From a virus, in IMG/VR virus record IMGVR_UViG_3300036851_000534, positions 1 to 63,946 of that record: a stretch of 63,946 nucleotides of DNA; one strand, given 5' to 3'. The position numbers were made by a program, and so were the translations under genes. The notes under the pieces are model-generated. The model ran no database searches. It was given only the letters and a program-made list of their open reading frames with translations, and was not told where the DNA came from. This document shows, in pieces, positions 41,838 to 50,408 of this stretch. How positions within the stretch are numbered: position 1 is the stretch's first letter; each line of letters begins with the position of its first letter.

Positions 41838-43934
41838 ATGCCAACGATCTTGACTGCCGTCAACTGCCCTCAGAACCCTACATTTTCCGGTGTTTACCTG
41901 CCCAGCTCCGCGCCGCTCACGTCTCCCACCATCCTCCAGGGCGAGACCACCAACGCCAGGCCGAAGGTCAACGAGGGGCACACGCGCGCCGACCTGACCG
42001 CCCGGTTCGGCGGCGGGGCTTATGCGCTCGTCCACGGCTGCGCGCTCTCGGCGGGCGCCGGGCTGACGCTCAATATCGCCACCGGGCAGGCGCAGATCAA
42101 CGGGACGGTGACGGTCGGCTCCGGGGTGACGGCGAGCCTGACCGACGGCGGCCGGAACTGGATCTGGCTCAGCCAGGCGGGGGCCATCACGGTCGTCTTC
42201 AACTCCCTCACTCCACCGGCCGGCGCCCAATGCCTCCTCGGCTCGGCGCTGACCTCGGGCGGCAGCATTTCAAGCGTGGACACGAGCGGCGTTCTCTTGC
42301 TCATCGGCGGCATGCTGAAGCGACATACCGCCGACACGACGACGCCGGGGGATACACCCCCCTCGCAGCTCCAGTTCTGGGCGTTCGGCGGCAGTTCCAA
42401 AGTCTGGTACTGGAATGGGCTCGTCTATACCGACCTCTCGACGGTCGCCACGCCCGTCTCCATTGCCAACGGCGGCACCGGGGCGACGACGGCGGCCGGG
42501 GCGCGGGCGAACCTGGCGGTAAGCCGCGAAGGCCAGGTGATCAAGACCGTCAATGCGAACGTGACGCTTACCGGCGATGAGACCACCTACTCGCAGATCG
42601 AACTCGCGCAGGGAACGATCGCCGCCGCCTGGGATCTGACGTTTCCGAGCGCGGCCACCATGATCGCGGCGGGGACGGTGGCCGGTCACCAGTGGATCAT
42701 CCGCAACGACACCAACTACGCCGTGCGGATCATCAATCCGGGCACCGACCGCTTCCTGCCGGAACAGAGCCAGGGCGTCTTCTTTTTCGATGGGGTGGAG
42801 ATTTTCGAGCTGGCGCAAAACTATCCGCAGTATGCTAGCCTGACCGCGCCGGCGGCCGATCACAGCTTTGCCACCATCGGCAGCCAGATGAAGGCGCTCA
42901 TCGACATCGAGGTGGACGGCGCGAACCGCAACTTGAACTTCGTCGGCTCCACCGGCAGCCAGCGCGGCCGGCTCTGGGCGGTCCGGAGCAATCAGGACTC
43001 GAGCACGATGCTGACCGCCAAGACCTCGGGGGCGGCTGCTGAGTTCGATACGGTGCTGATGCCGGGCGAAGTCCAGCTCGTGACCATGAAGGGGGACGGC
43101 AACCTGGTGCCGGCGCCTTCGCGCCCCTATACCCGCCGGGTCGCGATTACGCATGACGACGCGGCATCCTACACCGTCCCGCAGGGCGATACCCTGGCGG
43201 TTTACCTCTCGGTTGGCGGCACTTTGACGGCAGCGCGGAACCTCGTCCTTCCGACCTGCAATCACAAGCTGTTCTTCATTGCCAATGCTGCCGCGGGCGG
43301 CTTCGCCATCACGGCAAAGACTTCCGGCGGGACGGGCGTACGGATCCCCAGTGGAAAGGGAGCCTGGGTCTTCTGTGACGGCACGAACTACGTGCGCGCC
43401 GATACCCTCGCCTCGCCCACCGGCGGCGGCTCTCTGGAGGCGCAGGCAACCCAGATTGCCACGGGCACCGTCGCGAACACCGTCACCGAAACAACCCTCA
43501 TCAGCACCCTCATCGGAACGGCGACCTTCGATGCGAACCTGCTCAAGATCGGCCGGACGGTGCGCGTCACCGCCTGGGGCCTGCTAGGGACGACCGGGAC
43601 GCCGACCCTGCGGATCCGGACAAAGATCGGTTCAGTTACCAACGGCGATACGGGCGCGGTGACCATGGCCTCGGTGACGGCGCGCGTCTGGAAACTCGAG
43701 CTGGAGATCGCCTGTCGGGCCATCGGCGCTTCCGGCACGATCCAGAGCACCGGCCGGTTCTTCTACATGCCGGCGGCCACGACGACGGCGCCGAACTTCT
43801 GGGAACTGGGCGCCGGGAGCAACACGCTCGATACGACGGCAACGGCCTTGATAAACATCACCGCCGAATGGTCGGCTGCCGATGCGGCGAACACCATCTC
43901 GCTGACGAATATGACTCTCGAGGTGTTGAACTAG
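41838..43934 (+). CDS. Tail fibre protein
   Basis: 698 residues. The segment VSIANGGTGATTAAGARANL (near residue 212) is the classic phage fibre motif. The rest is low-charge and repetitive with beta structure. It probably forms a trimeric fibre with a receptor-binding C-terminus. AGGATAAG precedes the ATG. It ends the late region and converges on the replication operon with an 11-base gap. Confidence 0.8.
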   Translation: MPTILTAVNCPQNPTFSGVYLPSSAPLTSPTILQGETTNARPKVNEGHTRADLTARFGGGAYALVHGCALSAGAGLTLNIATGQAQINGTVTVGSGVTASLTDGGRNWIWLSQAGAITVVFNSLTPPAGAQCLLGSALTSGGSISSVDTSGVLLLIGGMLKRHTADTTTPGDTPPSQLQFWAFGGSSKVWYWNGLVYTDLSTVATPVSIANGGTGATTAAGARANLAVSREGQVIKTVNANVTLTGDETTYSQIELAQGTIAAAWDLTFPSAATMIAAGTVAGHQWIIRNDTNYAVRIINPGTDRFLPEQSQGVFFFDGVEIFELAQNYPQYASLTAPAADHSFATIGSQMKALIDIEVDGANRNLNFVGSTGSQRGRLWAVRSNQDSSTMLTAKTSGAAAEFDTVLMPGEVQLVTMKGDGNLVPAPSRPYTRRVAITHDDAASYTVPQGDTLAVYLSVGGTLTAARNLVLPTCNHKLFFIANAAAGGFAITAKTSGGTGVRIPSGKGAWVFCDGTNYVRADTLASPTGGGSLEAQATQIATGTVANTVTETTLISTLIGTATFDANLLKIGRTVRVTAWGLLGTTGTPTLRIRTKIGSVTNGDTGAVTMASVTARVWKLELEIACRAIGASGTIQSTGRFFYMPAATTTAPNFWELGAGSNTLDTTATALINITAEWSAADAANTISLTNMTLEVLN

Positions 43935-43945
43935 AGATCGATCCG

Positions 43946-44194
43946 CTACCGATCTTCCCTGCTCATTTTCCGGCGCTTCCTGACACCCTCGGCCAACCAC
44001 TCAAGAGTCCGGGTGCGCCGGAAGAACGCCTCTGACGCCTCGAAGACCTCCCGCTCCTGCACGACCGCGCATTGGTCGAGCCAGTCGACCGCCTCGCAGG
44101 CAATCTCGCGTGCTTCATCCCGTTCTTTGAGGGCATCATCGCGCTCTTTGAGGGCGCTGTCTCTCTCATCCAGGACTCGGTGATAGTCGCTCAT
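43946..44194 (-). CDS. Coiled-coil protein, last gene of the replication operon
   Basis: 82 residues. The N-terminus has tandem seven-residue units (DERDSAL, KERDDAL, KERDEAR), a clean coiled coil. The basic C-terminus could bind nucleic acid. It overlaps the upstream gene's stop region. Confidence 0.65.
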   Translation of the reverse strand: MSDYHRVLDERDSALKERDDALKERDEAREIACEAVDWLDQCAVVQEREVFEASEAFFRRTRTLEWLAEGVRKRRKMSREDR

Positions 44195-44213
44195 CGCTCG
44201 TCCTCTCCCTCCG

Positions 44214-44405
44214 TCAGCCCCGCCGCCATTCCTTCGATCGCCGCACCGCCGCCGCCATCGCCTGCCGCTCCTCCGCCGTCAGTTCGCGATCCGTCGGCCG
44301 CGGCCCCTTCGGCGGGACCATGGGACGGTGCCAGAGCAGTTGTTCCTCCAGCCGCTTCAGCCGCGCCTCGATCGCCGCGAGCCGCTCCTCCATCTCCTCG
44401 CTCAT
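44214..44405 (-). CDS. Small coiled-coil protein
   Basis: 63 residues from ATG 44405 (ATGA overlap with the upstream gene). EEMEERLAAIEARLKRLEEQ is a short coiled coil. A longer overlapping frame on the same strand is rejected because its start lies inside the upstream gene. Confidence 0.6.
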   Translation of the reverse strand: MSEEMEERLAAIEARLKRLEEQLLWHRPMVPPKGPRPTDRELTAEERQAMAAAVRRSKEWRRG

Positions 44406-44641
44406 CGCACTTCCTCCTCAACCGCTTCATTACTCTCCCAGCACCAGGGAGGCGTATTCGGCTGCCCATGCTCAGGAGGCCGCTCGGGAATAGAGATCCA
44501 CCCATAGGACCCGCCCTCTGCCGCGGTAGTTTTGGCGAGGATCTGCTCTGCGACCCATTGAAGGTCCGTGAAGTCGCCGCAAACCTCGAAGGAGCCACAC
44601 AACGCGCGCTTCACCGTGCCATGCGCGAGAATGATTCGCAT
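44402..44641 (-). CDS. Hypothetical small protein
   Basis: 79 residues: IILAHGTVKRALCGSFEVCG, then a helix, then a Trp- and Pro-rich end. It overlaps the next gene by four bases. No family recognised. Confidence 0.65.
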   Translation of the reverse strand: MRIILAHGTVKRALCGSFEVCGDFTDLQWVAEQILAKTTAAEGGSYGWISIPERPPEHGQPNTPPWCWESNEAVEEEVR

Positions 44642-44660
44642 CGCCTCCCTTTCTTTTGTC

Positions 44661-45008
44661 TCAATCCCAATCCAGGATCACGAGCTGCTCCGGCGGCAGG
44701 CGAAAGAGGAAAGCGAACACGGCAAACGTCCACTCCATGCACCCTTCCCAGGGCCGGGGGCGCTGCTGGATCTCCGCCGCGTGCGTCCAGGTAAGCGGAT
44801 CGCCATAGCTGTCCGTGTGCGTCGTCTCCAAGCCGGTCTCCTCGGTATATCGCTGTAGTCCTCCCGGCAGCCCCCAGACCGTCCAGGCCTCGACGAACTC
44901 CCGGGCGCCGTCGTCGAGCGTCAGGTGGAGCCGATCGGCGGCGAAGACCGGCCGCCCGGCCGACAGTTCATTGCGGATCGGGAAATAGAGCGTCACCGAG
45001 ACTCCCAT
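44661..45008 (-). CDS. Hypothetical protein, beta-rich
   Basis: 115 residues from ATG 45008, overlapping the upstream stop by one base. VTLYFPIRNEL and LTLDDGAREFVEAWTVWGL suggest strands followed by helix. Aromatic-rich C-terminus. Function unknown. Confidence 0.65.
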   Translation of the reverse strand: MGVSVTLYFPIRNELSAGRPVFAADRLHLTLDDGAREFVEAWTVWGLPGGLQRYTEETGLETTHTDSYGDPLTWTHAAEIQQRPRPWEGCMEWTFAVFAFLFRLPPEQLVILDWD

Positions 45009-45286
45009 CACTCCTCCTCCGTCAGCCACGCCGGCACCCCGATGCCTGCCGCGCGCAGGCTCGCCAGGATCTCCTCCCGCGTCTCCGGGTCGGTCCACTC
45101 CCGCAGCAGGTAGCGAGAGATTGCCTGGGCCTCATCCCGACCCCGCAGCAGGTAGCGAGAAGTCGCCCGGGCCTTATCCCGCTGCGCCTGGATTCGGCGC
45201 CGGCAATCGCCCAACGCATGCCGCAGATGCATGTCGCAGTGAGCTTCATAGTTCTCCCCACACTCGGGACAGATCCATTTACTCAC
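45008..45286 (-). CDS. Zinc-finger protein with internal repeat
   Basis: 92 residues from GTG 45286 (GTGA overlap with the displaced upstream gene end). CPECGENYEAHCDMHLRHAL is a C2H2/C2HC-like zinc site. Two copies of a segment around SRYLLR follow (ATSRYLLRGRDE, AISRYLLREWTD). Confidence 0.65.
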   Translation of the reverse strand: MSKWICPECGENYEAHCDMHLRHALGDCRRRIQAQRDKARATSRYLLRGRDEAQAISRYLLREWTDPETREEILASLRAAGIGVPAWLTEEE

Positions 45287-45374
45287 GCCTTCCCCCAGTC
45301 CCGGCAGCAGGTCCGGTGATAATACACCCAGCCGGCCTCATTGCGCCTGAGGAGGATCGCCGCCGCGGCGCATT
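45283..45374 (-). pseudogene. Displaced 3' end of the zinc gene at 45687
   Basis: Reads CAAAAILLRRNEAGWVYYHRTCC, then RDWGKA and a stop. The intact gene now ends RNDQGWLYYHRTCCRDGKG. The displaced stop still overlaps the next start (GTGA), as expected of the original operon. About 310 bases of foreign-looking DNA separate the two ends. Confidence 0.75.
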
Positions 45375-45478
45375 GAACCATTACCGGGAGATCACGGTTA
45401 TTAAGGCACTCCCTCCGCGCACCTTGAAGACTGAGCGTCGGGAGTTGCGCCAGGGAAAACGGCTGGCGCATAAAACGT

Positions 45479-45660
45479 TCACCGAATCCGAGTGTGCTCA
45501 CGCTGCGGGTCCTTGTGGCCCGTAGGGGCGACCGCCTTGAGCGGGTCCCGGCTTGCCGGGATCGTAAGCCGTCCAGACAGCTCGCCGGGGTTCCCCCTGG
45601 AAAGGGAACCGCCTTCCGGTAGGGCTAAATGCTCACCAGCTTTAGTGGTGGGATGCTTAC
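45479..45660 (+). mobile_element. Possible TnpB C-terminus/omega-RNA-like right end (remnant)
   Basis: On the plus strand a frame reads RVCSRCGS, then a Ser/Arg/Pro-rich tail ending PALVVGC, reminiscent of the last part of IS200/IS605 TnpB proteins. The DNA is highly structured, and near its end is CTCACCA-GCTTTAG-TGGTGGGA, then TTAC. IS200/IS605 right ends carry such hairpins and the omega RNA. No transposase, complete TnpB or left end is present. The identification is tentative. Confidence 0.4.
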
Positions 45661-45686
45661 TCCGCCCCGTCCGTATCCGCTCCCAC

Positions 45687-45941
45687 CTAACCCTTCCCAT
45701 CCCGACAACATGTCCGGTGATAATATAGCCATCCTTGATCGTTGCGCCCCGTCCGCATTCCCTCCTTTCCCAGGATCGGCGTGCCGCAGCCGACGCAGGT
45801 CGGGGCGACCAACTCCGCCATGCACAACTCCAGGTCGGCCAGTTCCTCGGTGAAGGTCCGCGCGTCCAGACCATCTCGCTCGACAACGGCCACGAACTGC
45901 CGGGCCGCCTCGACGACGCTGTTCAGCCGCTCGCGATTCAT
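45687..45941 (-). CDS. Zinc-site protein with replaced 3' end
   Basis: 84 residues. Helical N-terminus, then CVGCGTPIL and YYHRTCCRDGKG. The cysteines and His probably bind one zinc. Its present stop is followed by the TnpB-like remnant and then a second copy of its own ending. It overlaps the upstream gene by four bases. Confidence 0.7.
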   Translation of the reverse strand: MNRERLNSVVEAARQFVAVVERDGLDARTFTEELADLELCMAELVAPTCVGCGTPILGKEGMRTGRNDQGWLYYHRTCCRDGKG

Positions 45942-46171
45942 CCTTCCTCTTTCCTCTCGTTCCTCTCCCGGATCATCCCCACCATCTGCTGATTGAGCAG
46001 CGCCACCTGCTCCCCCAGGTTCCGCACCTGCTGCCGCAGATCTTTGATCTCCCGTTCCTGCGCCTCGTTCTCTGCGTGCGCCTGAAGCAGCCGGTCGCGG
46101 AACGCCTGCGTGGCTCGGGCCACCTCGCAGTGGTGGCAGGTGCAGCCAGGATGGGGGAAGGTCAGGGTCAT
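45938..46171 (-). CDS. Coiled-coil protein with N-terminal Cys/His site
   Basis: 77 residues from ATG 46171 (ATGA overlap). CTCHHCEVA near the start suggests metal binding. The remainder is a coiled coil (EIKDLRQQVRNLGEQVALL). Possibly a dimeric regulator or scaffold. Confidence 0.65.
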   Translation of the reverse strand: MTLTFPHPGCTCHHCEVARATQAFRDRLLQAHAENEAQEREIKDLRQQVRNLGEQVALLNQQMVGMIRERNERKEEG

Positions 46172-46563
46172 GGATCTTCTCCCGCCGCAGTTACCACGAT
46201 GACCACTTCCTCCCGCTGCTTCCAGCGGTCTCCGGTCTCTTGCTGCACCGGCGCCCACTCGACATAGCGGGCGCTGTCGTCCGGCGTGATCCCGAATCCC
46301 TGGCGGCGCCGGCAGAACAGCGCGTTGATGATCGGCTCCGCCGCGGCCAGCAAGTGGTCCGGATCGATGGTGCGGCCGCGGCGCACCAGGAGCGTCACGC
46401 GCGCACGTCCTTCGACCTGCGGCGCGCCGGCGGCGAAGTAGGCGAGCTGGGCCGCGGCCTGCGCGGTCTTCTCTCGCCGCCGGCGTTCCTGGAGATGGAG
46501 CCGCTGATTGGACGTGAGCCGACCCAGATCATAGCAGACGCGCAGGATGAGCTTGTCGCTCAT
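46168..46563 (-). CDS. RusA-like Holliday junction resolvase
   Basis: 131 residues. RRGRTIDPDHLLAAAEPIIN near residues 60-80 and ITPDDSARYVEW near 92-103 match the order of motifs in RusA-type resolvases, where Asp residues bind metal. These enzymes resolve branched DNA before packaging. Place in the replication operon agrees. The second acidic motif is less canonical than in E. coli RusA. Confidence 0.65.
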   Translation of the reverse strand: MSDKLILRVCYDLGRLTSNQRLHLQERRRREKTAQAAAQLAYFAAGAPQVEGRARVTLLVRRGRTIDPDHLLAAAEPIINALFCRRRQGFGITPDDSARYVEWAPVQQETGDRWKQREEVVIVVTAAGEDP

Positions 46564-47723
46564 GGTCGAGCCTCCCGGCGGATCTTGCCGAGGATGTTGG
46601 CGACCGTTTTCAGCGCGATTCCGAGCTGCGCCGCGATCTGTGCCTGTGAATGGCCCTCCCTCTGAAGCTGGAGGATGGCCGCGGCGCGCTCTTGCCGCGA
46701 CGGCCGGGGCTCCCGGAGCGGAAGGCGTCCCTCGAGCTGCGCGCGCCGGATGAGGCGGCCGACCTGCTGGTGGGAAAGCGACAGCGCCGCGGCGATCTCC
46801 GCATAGGAGCGTCCTTCGGCATGGAGTCTCAGGACGGGGTCCGGATCCGCGGCGCGCGCCGCGCCTGCGATCGGCGGCAGCAGGCCGAGGCGCCGGGCCT
46901 CCCAGATCCAGGTATAGACAGTGGGCCGAGGGGCGGCAAGCTGCGCGGCGATCTCGGTCGGCGAGAGACCGGCGGCCATGAGGGCGCTCACCTCCCGGTG
47001 GCGGACGGTCTCTCGCCGGGGACGGCCGGCATAATCGGGCGTCAACGGAAGTGCCGGCGGCTCCGGAGTCACCCCAAGGATTTGGCGGAGCGCGAGGACT
47101 GCCTCCTGGTAGCGCTGGAAAGCGCCGGATTCAGAAATCCCGCTCCGCCGGCCGAGGGCGAGAAACGTTTCCCCCTCCATCCGGCCAGAGAGAACGTCTC
47201 GCTGCTCCTGGGTGAGCCTTCGCAGCGCCGACCGGAGCGCGAGCTGCGTTACGACCTGCTCTTCGGACCAGCCATCGGCGAGTGCCAGGTGCTCAGCGCG
47301 GTCAAAGACGTGGCTTACGCCGTCCTCATTCTCGATCAGCAGTTCCTCGAGGGAGAGGATCCGCTCGCGCAGGGGAGGCGGCTCCTCCGGCGGCTCGGGC
47401 CGCTGCCCCGCTGCATAGGCCGCCTGCTGCTCCTCATAGTCGCGCCAGCGTTGCCGCGCCGTCCGTCCCGCCGGATCCCAGTCTCGCAGCGCGTCTTTGA
47501 GGGCCCACCGGATTTTATTGATGATCCAGGTCCGCCGCGCCCACCCCAGTTCGGGTCGATAGCTGCGAGTCGCCCTCAGGGCGGCCTGGAGGGCAATCGC
47601 TTTCCAGTCGTCCTCATCCGCCTCCGGCAGCACTGGCAGGGCCAGCCGCGCCACCGTCTGCGCCGCCAGGGCGAAGAGGTGACTGATCTCTGCCGTTTCA
47701 GGGCAGGGAAGGCAGGGTTTCAT
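46560..47723 (-). CDS. Sigma-70-like factor fused to three HTH domains
   Basis: 387 residues. Residues 40-85 resemble sigma region 2 (SYRPELGWARRTWIINKIRW, then ALKDALRDWD). Residues 165-215 resemble region 4 (LTQEQRDVLSGRMEGETFLA with SGISESGAFQRYQEAVLALR). After residue 230 come three HTH segments: MAAGLSPTEIAAQLAAPRPT, EGRSYAEIAAALSLSHQQVG and EGHSQAQIAAQLGIALKTV. A phage sigma factor could redirect host RNA polymerase to late promoters. The extra HTH array is unusual. It could instead be an HTH regulator that only resembles a sigma factor. Confidence 0.65.
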   Translation of the reverse strand: MKPCLPCPETAEISHLFALAAQTVARLALPVLPEADEDDWKAIALQAALRATRSYRPELGWARRTWIINKIRWALKDALRDWDPAGRTARQRWRDYEEQQAAYAAGQRPEPPEEPPPLRERILSLEELLIENEDGVSHVFDRAEHLALADGWSEEQVVTQLALRSALRRLTQEQRDVLSGRMEGETFLALGRRSGISESGAFQRYQEAVLALRQILGVTPEPPALPLTPDYAGRPRRETVRHREVSALMAAGLSPTEIAAQLAAPRPTVYTWIWEARRLGLLPPIAGAARAADPDPVLRLHAEGRSYAEIAAALSLSHQQVGRLIRRAQLEGRLPLREPRPSRQERAAAILQLQREGHSQAQIAAQLGIALKTVANILGKIRREARP

Positions 47724-48058
47724 GGTCGCTTCGCTCTGGCTCTCAGCTCGGGGCTCTCGGCTCTTGGCGGGACGGGGAAGGGGAGGGACAGGTTCCCGTC
47801 CTCACGCGAAGCCGAGAGCCGAGAGCCGAGAGCCGCCCTTCTCCCCGGCCCGATGAGCGCCCGCGCTTCCAGGCACCATACCCGGTACGGATAGCCTTTT
47901 CGCTCGCCCCAGGGATAGTAAGCGCGGAGTTCCCGGCGGGTAATCCCGGGCTGTCCCTGCTTGAGCGTCCAGATCAGCTCCGCCGCCCGCTCGCGCCAGG
48001 TCTGGGGGCGCTGGTCCGCGAGGGATTTGATGAGGGCGGAGCGGTTGCCGCGTTTCAT
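47720..48058 (-). CDS. Hypothetical basic protein
   Basis: 112 residues. An N-terminal helical region with TWRERAAELIWTLKQGQPGI, then ITRRELRAYYPWGERKGYPY. The C-terminal part is encoded by DNA with tandem GCCGAGA units and may be unstructured. It overlaps the sigma-like gene by four bases. Confidence 0.6.
   Translation of the reverse strand: MKRGNRSALIKSLADQRPQTWRERAAELIWTLKQGQPGITRRELRAYYPWGERKGYPYRVWCLEARALIGPGRRAALGSRLSASREDGNLSLPFPVPPRAESPELRARAKRP
47735..47845. repeat. Inverted and tandem repeats of GCCGAGA
   Basis: GCCGAGAGCCGAGAGCCGAG at about 47809-47836 (three tandem 7-base units) is complementary to CTCTCGGCTCTTGGC near 47752-47766. They could form a long hairpin inside the end of the 47720 gene. 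It might be a recombination trace or an RNA signal. Confidence 0.5.
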
Positions 48059-48066
48059 GGCGGTCC

Positions 48067-48468
48067 TTACCTCTCCAGAACGCCCATCCTCGCGCCGGAA
48101 ACCGCGCTGAGGCGTTCTTGGTCGTTTTCGCCGCTCGGTGCGTCAGAATCGCATCGTGGCGCGTTGACGCGCAATCTAGGCTGCCAGCGTCCGACGGTCA
48201 CATGACACCGCCCGACGCGCGCCCCGATCTCCCGTTGGGTCAGTCCCGCGTCGGTAAGGGCCGCGATGGCGGCGAGCAGGGCGGCGTCGGTGCGGAGATG
48301 CCGGCCCTTCTCCCGGGGGATCCCGGCCCGGTCGAGATGCTTCCTAACCGTGGCCGGATGCATCGTCAGCCGCCGGCCGATCTCCCGGCAGGAGAGCCGC
48401 TCCTCGACGTAGAGTTTGGCGCAGCGGCGCGCCTCGCGGGCCTCGCGTGGGGTGAGCGGCAGGTTCAT
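48067..48468 (-). CDS. Double-HTH DNA-binding protein
   Basis: 133 residues from ATG 48468. Two HTH segments: ERLSCREIGRRLTMHPATVR (residues 24-44) and AGLTQREIGARVGRCHVTVG (about 73-93), of the kind seen in resolvase tails and Trp-repressor-like proteins. No catalytic domain. It probably acts as a regulator. ATGA coupling with the methylase upstream. Confidence 0.7.
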   Translation of the reverse strand: MNLPLTPREAREARRCAKLYVEERLSCREIGRRLTMHPATVRKHLDRAGIPREKGRHLRTDAALLAAIAALTDAGLTQREIGARVGRCHVTVGRWQPRLRVNAPRCDSDAPSGENDQERLSAVSGARMGVLER

Positions 48469-49058
48469 CTTCCTGCTCTCCCGACCTCGATCAGCACCTC
48501 CTCGGGCAGTAGCGTTCCAGGGCGCGGACGGCGTCCCGGCAGCGCATAAGGGATCTCTGGCTGCTGGCGCCATTGCTCCCACGCTCGGATTACCGCTCCC
48601 GATCCCGGAAACAGATCATGGAACTCGTCGTTAGCTCTTAATCCAAGCACGCCGAACAACCAATAACAGAAGGCGTCGGGCTTGGCCCCGATGACCGGGC
48701 GCCGCAGCGTAATGTTCGCAGCGCACCAATCCCGTACCGTCAACTGGCGGCGAGTCCGCCGCCGGCCGCCGCACACGAGGAGCGGCTCCCATGCATAGGC
48801 CACCCCGACTCCAGGTTTGAAGGAACAGAATGGCTTCACCCATGCCATGACACGCGTTACGTCGGGAACAAGCGCCAATAGGATTCGGAGACTTGGCGAA
48901 TGACATGAGAGCGCCCAACCATCCGGAAACTCTTCCACGAGCCGGGCGATGAGTGCCGCGTGATCTATCTCTTGCTTCTCTGGATAACGGTGACCACAGC
49001 CGAGGTAAGGAGGATCGGCATAGGCAAATCTGCCCGGCCGGTCTTTGAGGTCCCTCAT
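48465..49058 (-). CDS. DNA methyltransferase-like protein (short, permuted)
   Basis: 197 residues from ATG 49058. YADPPYLGCGHRYPEK (motif IV, residue 13) is N-terminal, and FHDLFPGSGAVIRAWEQW (motif I-like) is C-terminal near residue 155, so the order is that of permuted beta-class enzymes. MAWVKPFCSFKPGV and YAWEPLLVCGGR resemble MT-A70/adenine methylases. It lacks a large target-recognition domain. This is the third methylase of the phage. Confidence 0.75.
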   Translation of the reverse strand: MRDLKDRPGRFAYADPPYLGCGHRYPEKQEIDHAALIARLVEEFPDGWALSCHSPSLRILLALVPDVTRVMAWVKPFCSFKPGVGVAYAWEPLLVCGGRRRTRRQLTVRDWCAANITLRRPVIGAKPDAFCYWLFGVLGLRANDEFHDLFPGSGAVIRAWEQWRQQPEIPYALPGRRPRPGTLLPEEVLIEVGRAGR

Positions 49059-49390
49059 CCCTCTCCCCTCCCGGCCCCTACGGGAACGTCCCACGTAAGC
49101 GCCTGGCTCGCGTCCTCCGGGTGCGTGGCCCGCCAGTGCAGACCGAATAGGCTCACGCCCTCGGGGCGGAACGAAAGGTACGCGATGGCCTCGACGAACG
49201 AGGTCCACTCGGGCGCGGTCGTCACCTGATCGGCGGCGAAGAGGGTCAGCGCCGCTGCTTCTAGCCGCTCGCAGTGCAGCAGGCACCGCTCCTGCACGGC
49301 CACCAGCGGCCACCGGGAGAACTCCCGGATACGGAGCGGCACGGCGAGCGAGAGCGCCTCTTGCAAGAGCGGGAGGCTCAAGGCGTTCAT
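49055..49390 (-). CDS. Hypothetical protein
   Basis: 111 residues, helical N-terminal half (LSLPLLQEALSLAVPLRIRE). It overlaps both neighbours by four bases. No family recognised. Confidence 0.6.
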   Translation of the reverse strand: MNALSLPLLQEALSLAVPLRIREFSRWPLVAVQERCLLHCERLEAAALTLFAADQVTTAPEWTSFVEAIAYLSFRPEGVSLFGLHWRATHPEDASQALTWDVPVGAGRGEG

Positions 49391-49947
49391 GGGCGTCGAG
49401 CCTCCACGAGACGCGGCAGGCTATGAGGATAAGTGCCAAGATAGCGCAGTGCGGCGGCCGGCTCCGGAAAGTCGCCCAGATCGGTGCCGCAAGAGCGCAG
49501 GAACCACATATCCTCAACGACGTGCCAGTTCGGATAGGCGATGACGACGGGGATGCCCAGCCCTACGGCAAACCCGAGTTCCACCAGGGTGCCATAAGAG
49601 TCGGGCCGGTGAATCCAGGCGAACACAAGGTCGGAGCGGCGAATGGCGCTGAGACAAAGGGATCGCACGAGTTGCGGATCGGGGGCATCCCCACACATCT
49701 CCGTCGAGAGGCCATGCAGACCGCCTACTGTCGGCCTTCCGAGGTGATCCACCGCCGGCGTATGCGCGCAGCCGTGATCGCAGAAGGTGAAATAGGGGCC
49801 GGTGTAATCGAAGCCGCCCACGACGGCCTCGGAGAGGATCGGCCACGGCTCCCCTGGCTGATGCTCGGCGGTCTCCCAGTGGATGCCTTGGACCACACTA
49901 TGCCGCCAGCAGTTCTTCTCGATCTTGCCTGCCAGGTAGATTTTCAT
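49387..49947 (-). CDS. Nucleoside 2-deoxyribosyltransferase-like enzyme
   Basis: 186 residues. IYLAGKIEKNCWRHSVVQGI at the start, then SDLVFAWIHRPDSYGTLVEL (around 115-135) with the conserved GTLVELGFA element, in which the Glu is the usual nucleophile of this family. It would act on nucleotides, for pool control or modified bases. A shorter relative lies at 7476. Confidence 0.8.
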   Translation of the reverse strand: MKIYLAGKIEKNCWRHSVVQGIHWETAEHQPGEPWPILSEAVVGGFDYTGPYFTFCDHGCAHTPAVDHLGRPTVGGLHGLSTEMCGDAPDPQLVRSLCLSAIRRSDLVFAWIHRPDSYGTLVELGFAVGLGIPVVIAYPNWHVVEDMWFLRSCGTDLGDFPEPAAALRYLGTYPHSLPRLVEARRP

Positions 49948-50408
49948 GCGCGTCCCGCCCCCTCCCGGGCCTTCTTCGTCGCCTTGATTAGCTCGCTGGC
50001 GGCGGCCATGTCCGTTGGGATTTCCGCTTCCGTGTAGCCCCAGGCGAGCAGCAGGTTACGTTGGTTCTGGCTCACCGGCTTGTCTTTCATCACCACAAGC
50101 GCGTGCTGCTCGCCTTTCTCCCATTTGCGCCGGCGTTTCTCCTCATCCGACAGGGCAAGATAGGCGAACTTTCCCTCGGCATAAGCCAGTGCCTCTTCCT
50201 CAAACTCTCCGATAAGGGCAATGGTCAACTCGCCGCGCGAACGGGTATAAGGCTGGCGCAGCCACGCCACCGCCTGATCCAGCACGAGAGTGACGACCTC
50301 GCGGGCGTCTCTGGCCTGATCCCTCCGGATCGCGTCGAGGAAGGCGTTGGAGATCGTGCTTCGGACGGGAACCTCGAAGTGCTGGATGAATGCCTCGTCC
50401 TGTTTCAT
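49944..50408 (-). CDS. Hypothetical protein of the replication operon
   Basis: 154 residues from ATG 50408; a longer frame begins inside the upstream gene. Helical and charged, with KDKPVSQNQRNLLLAWGYTE, a segment I have seen in phage replication-linked proteins but cannot name. ATGA overlap downstream. Confidence 0.65.
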   Translation of the reverse strand: MKQDEAFIQHFEVPVRSTISNAFLDAIRRDQARDAREVVTLVLDQAVAWLRQPYTRSRGELTIALIGEFEEEALAYAEGKFAYLALSDEEKRRRKWEKGEQHALVVMKDKPVSQNQRNLLLAWGYTEAEIPTDMAAASELIKATKKAREGAGRA

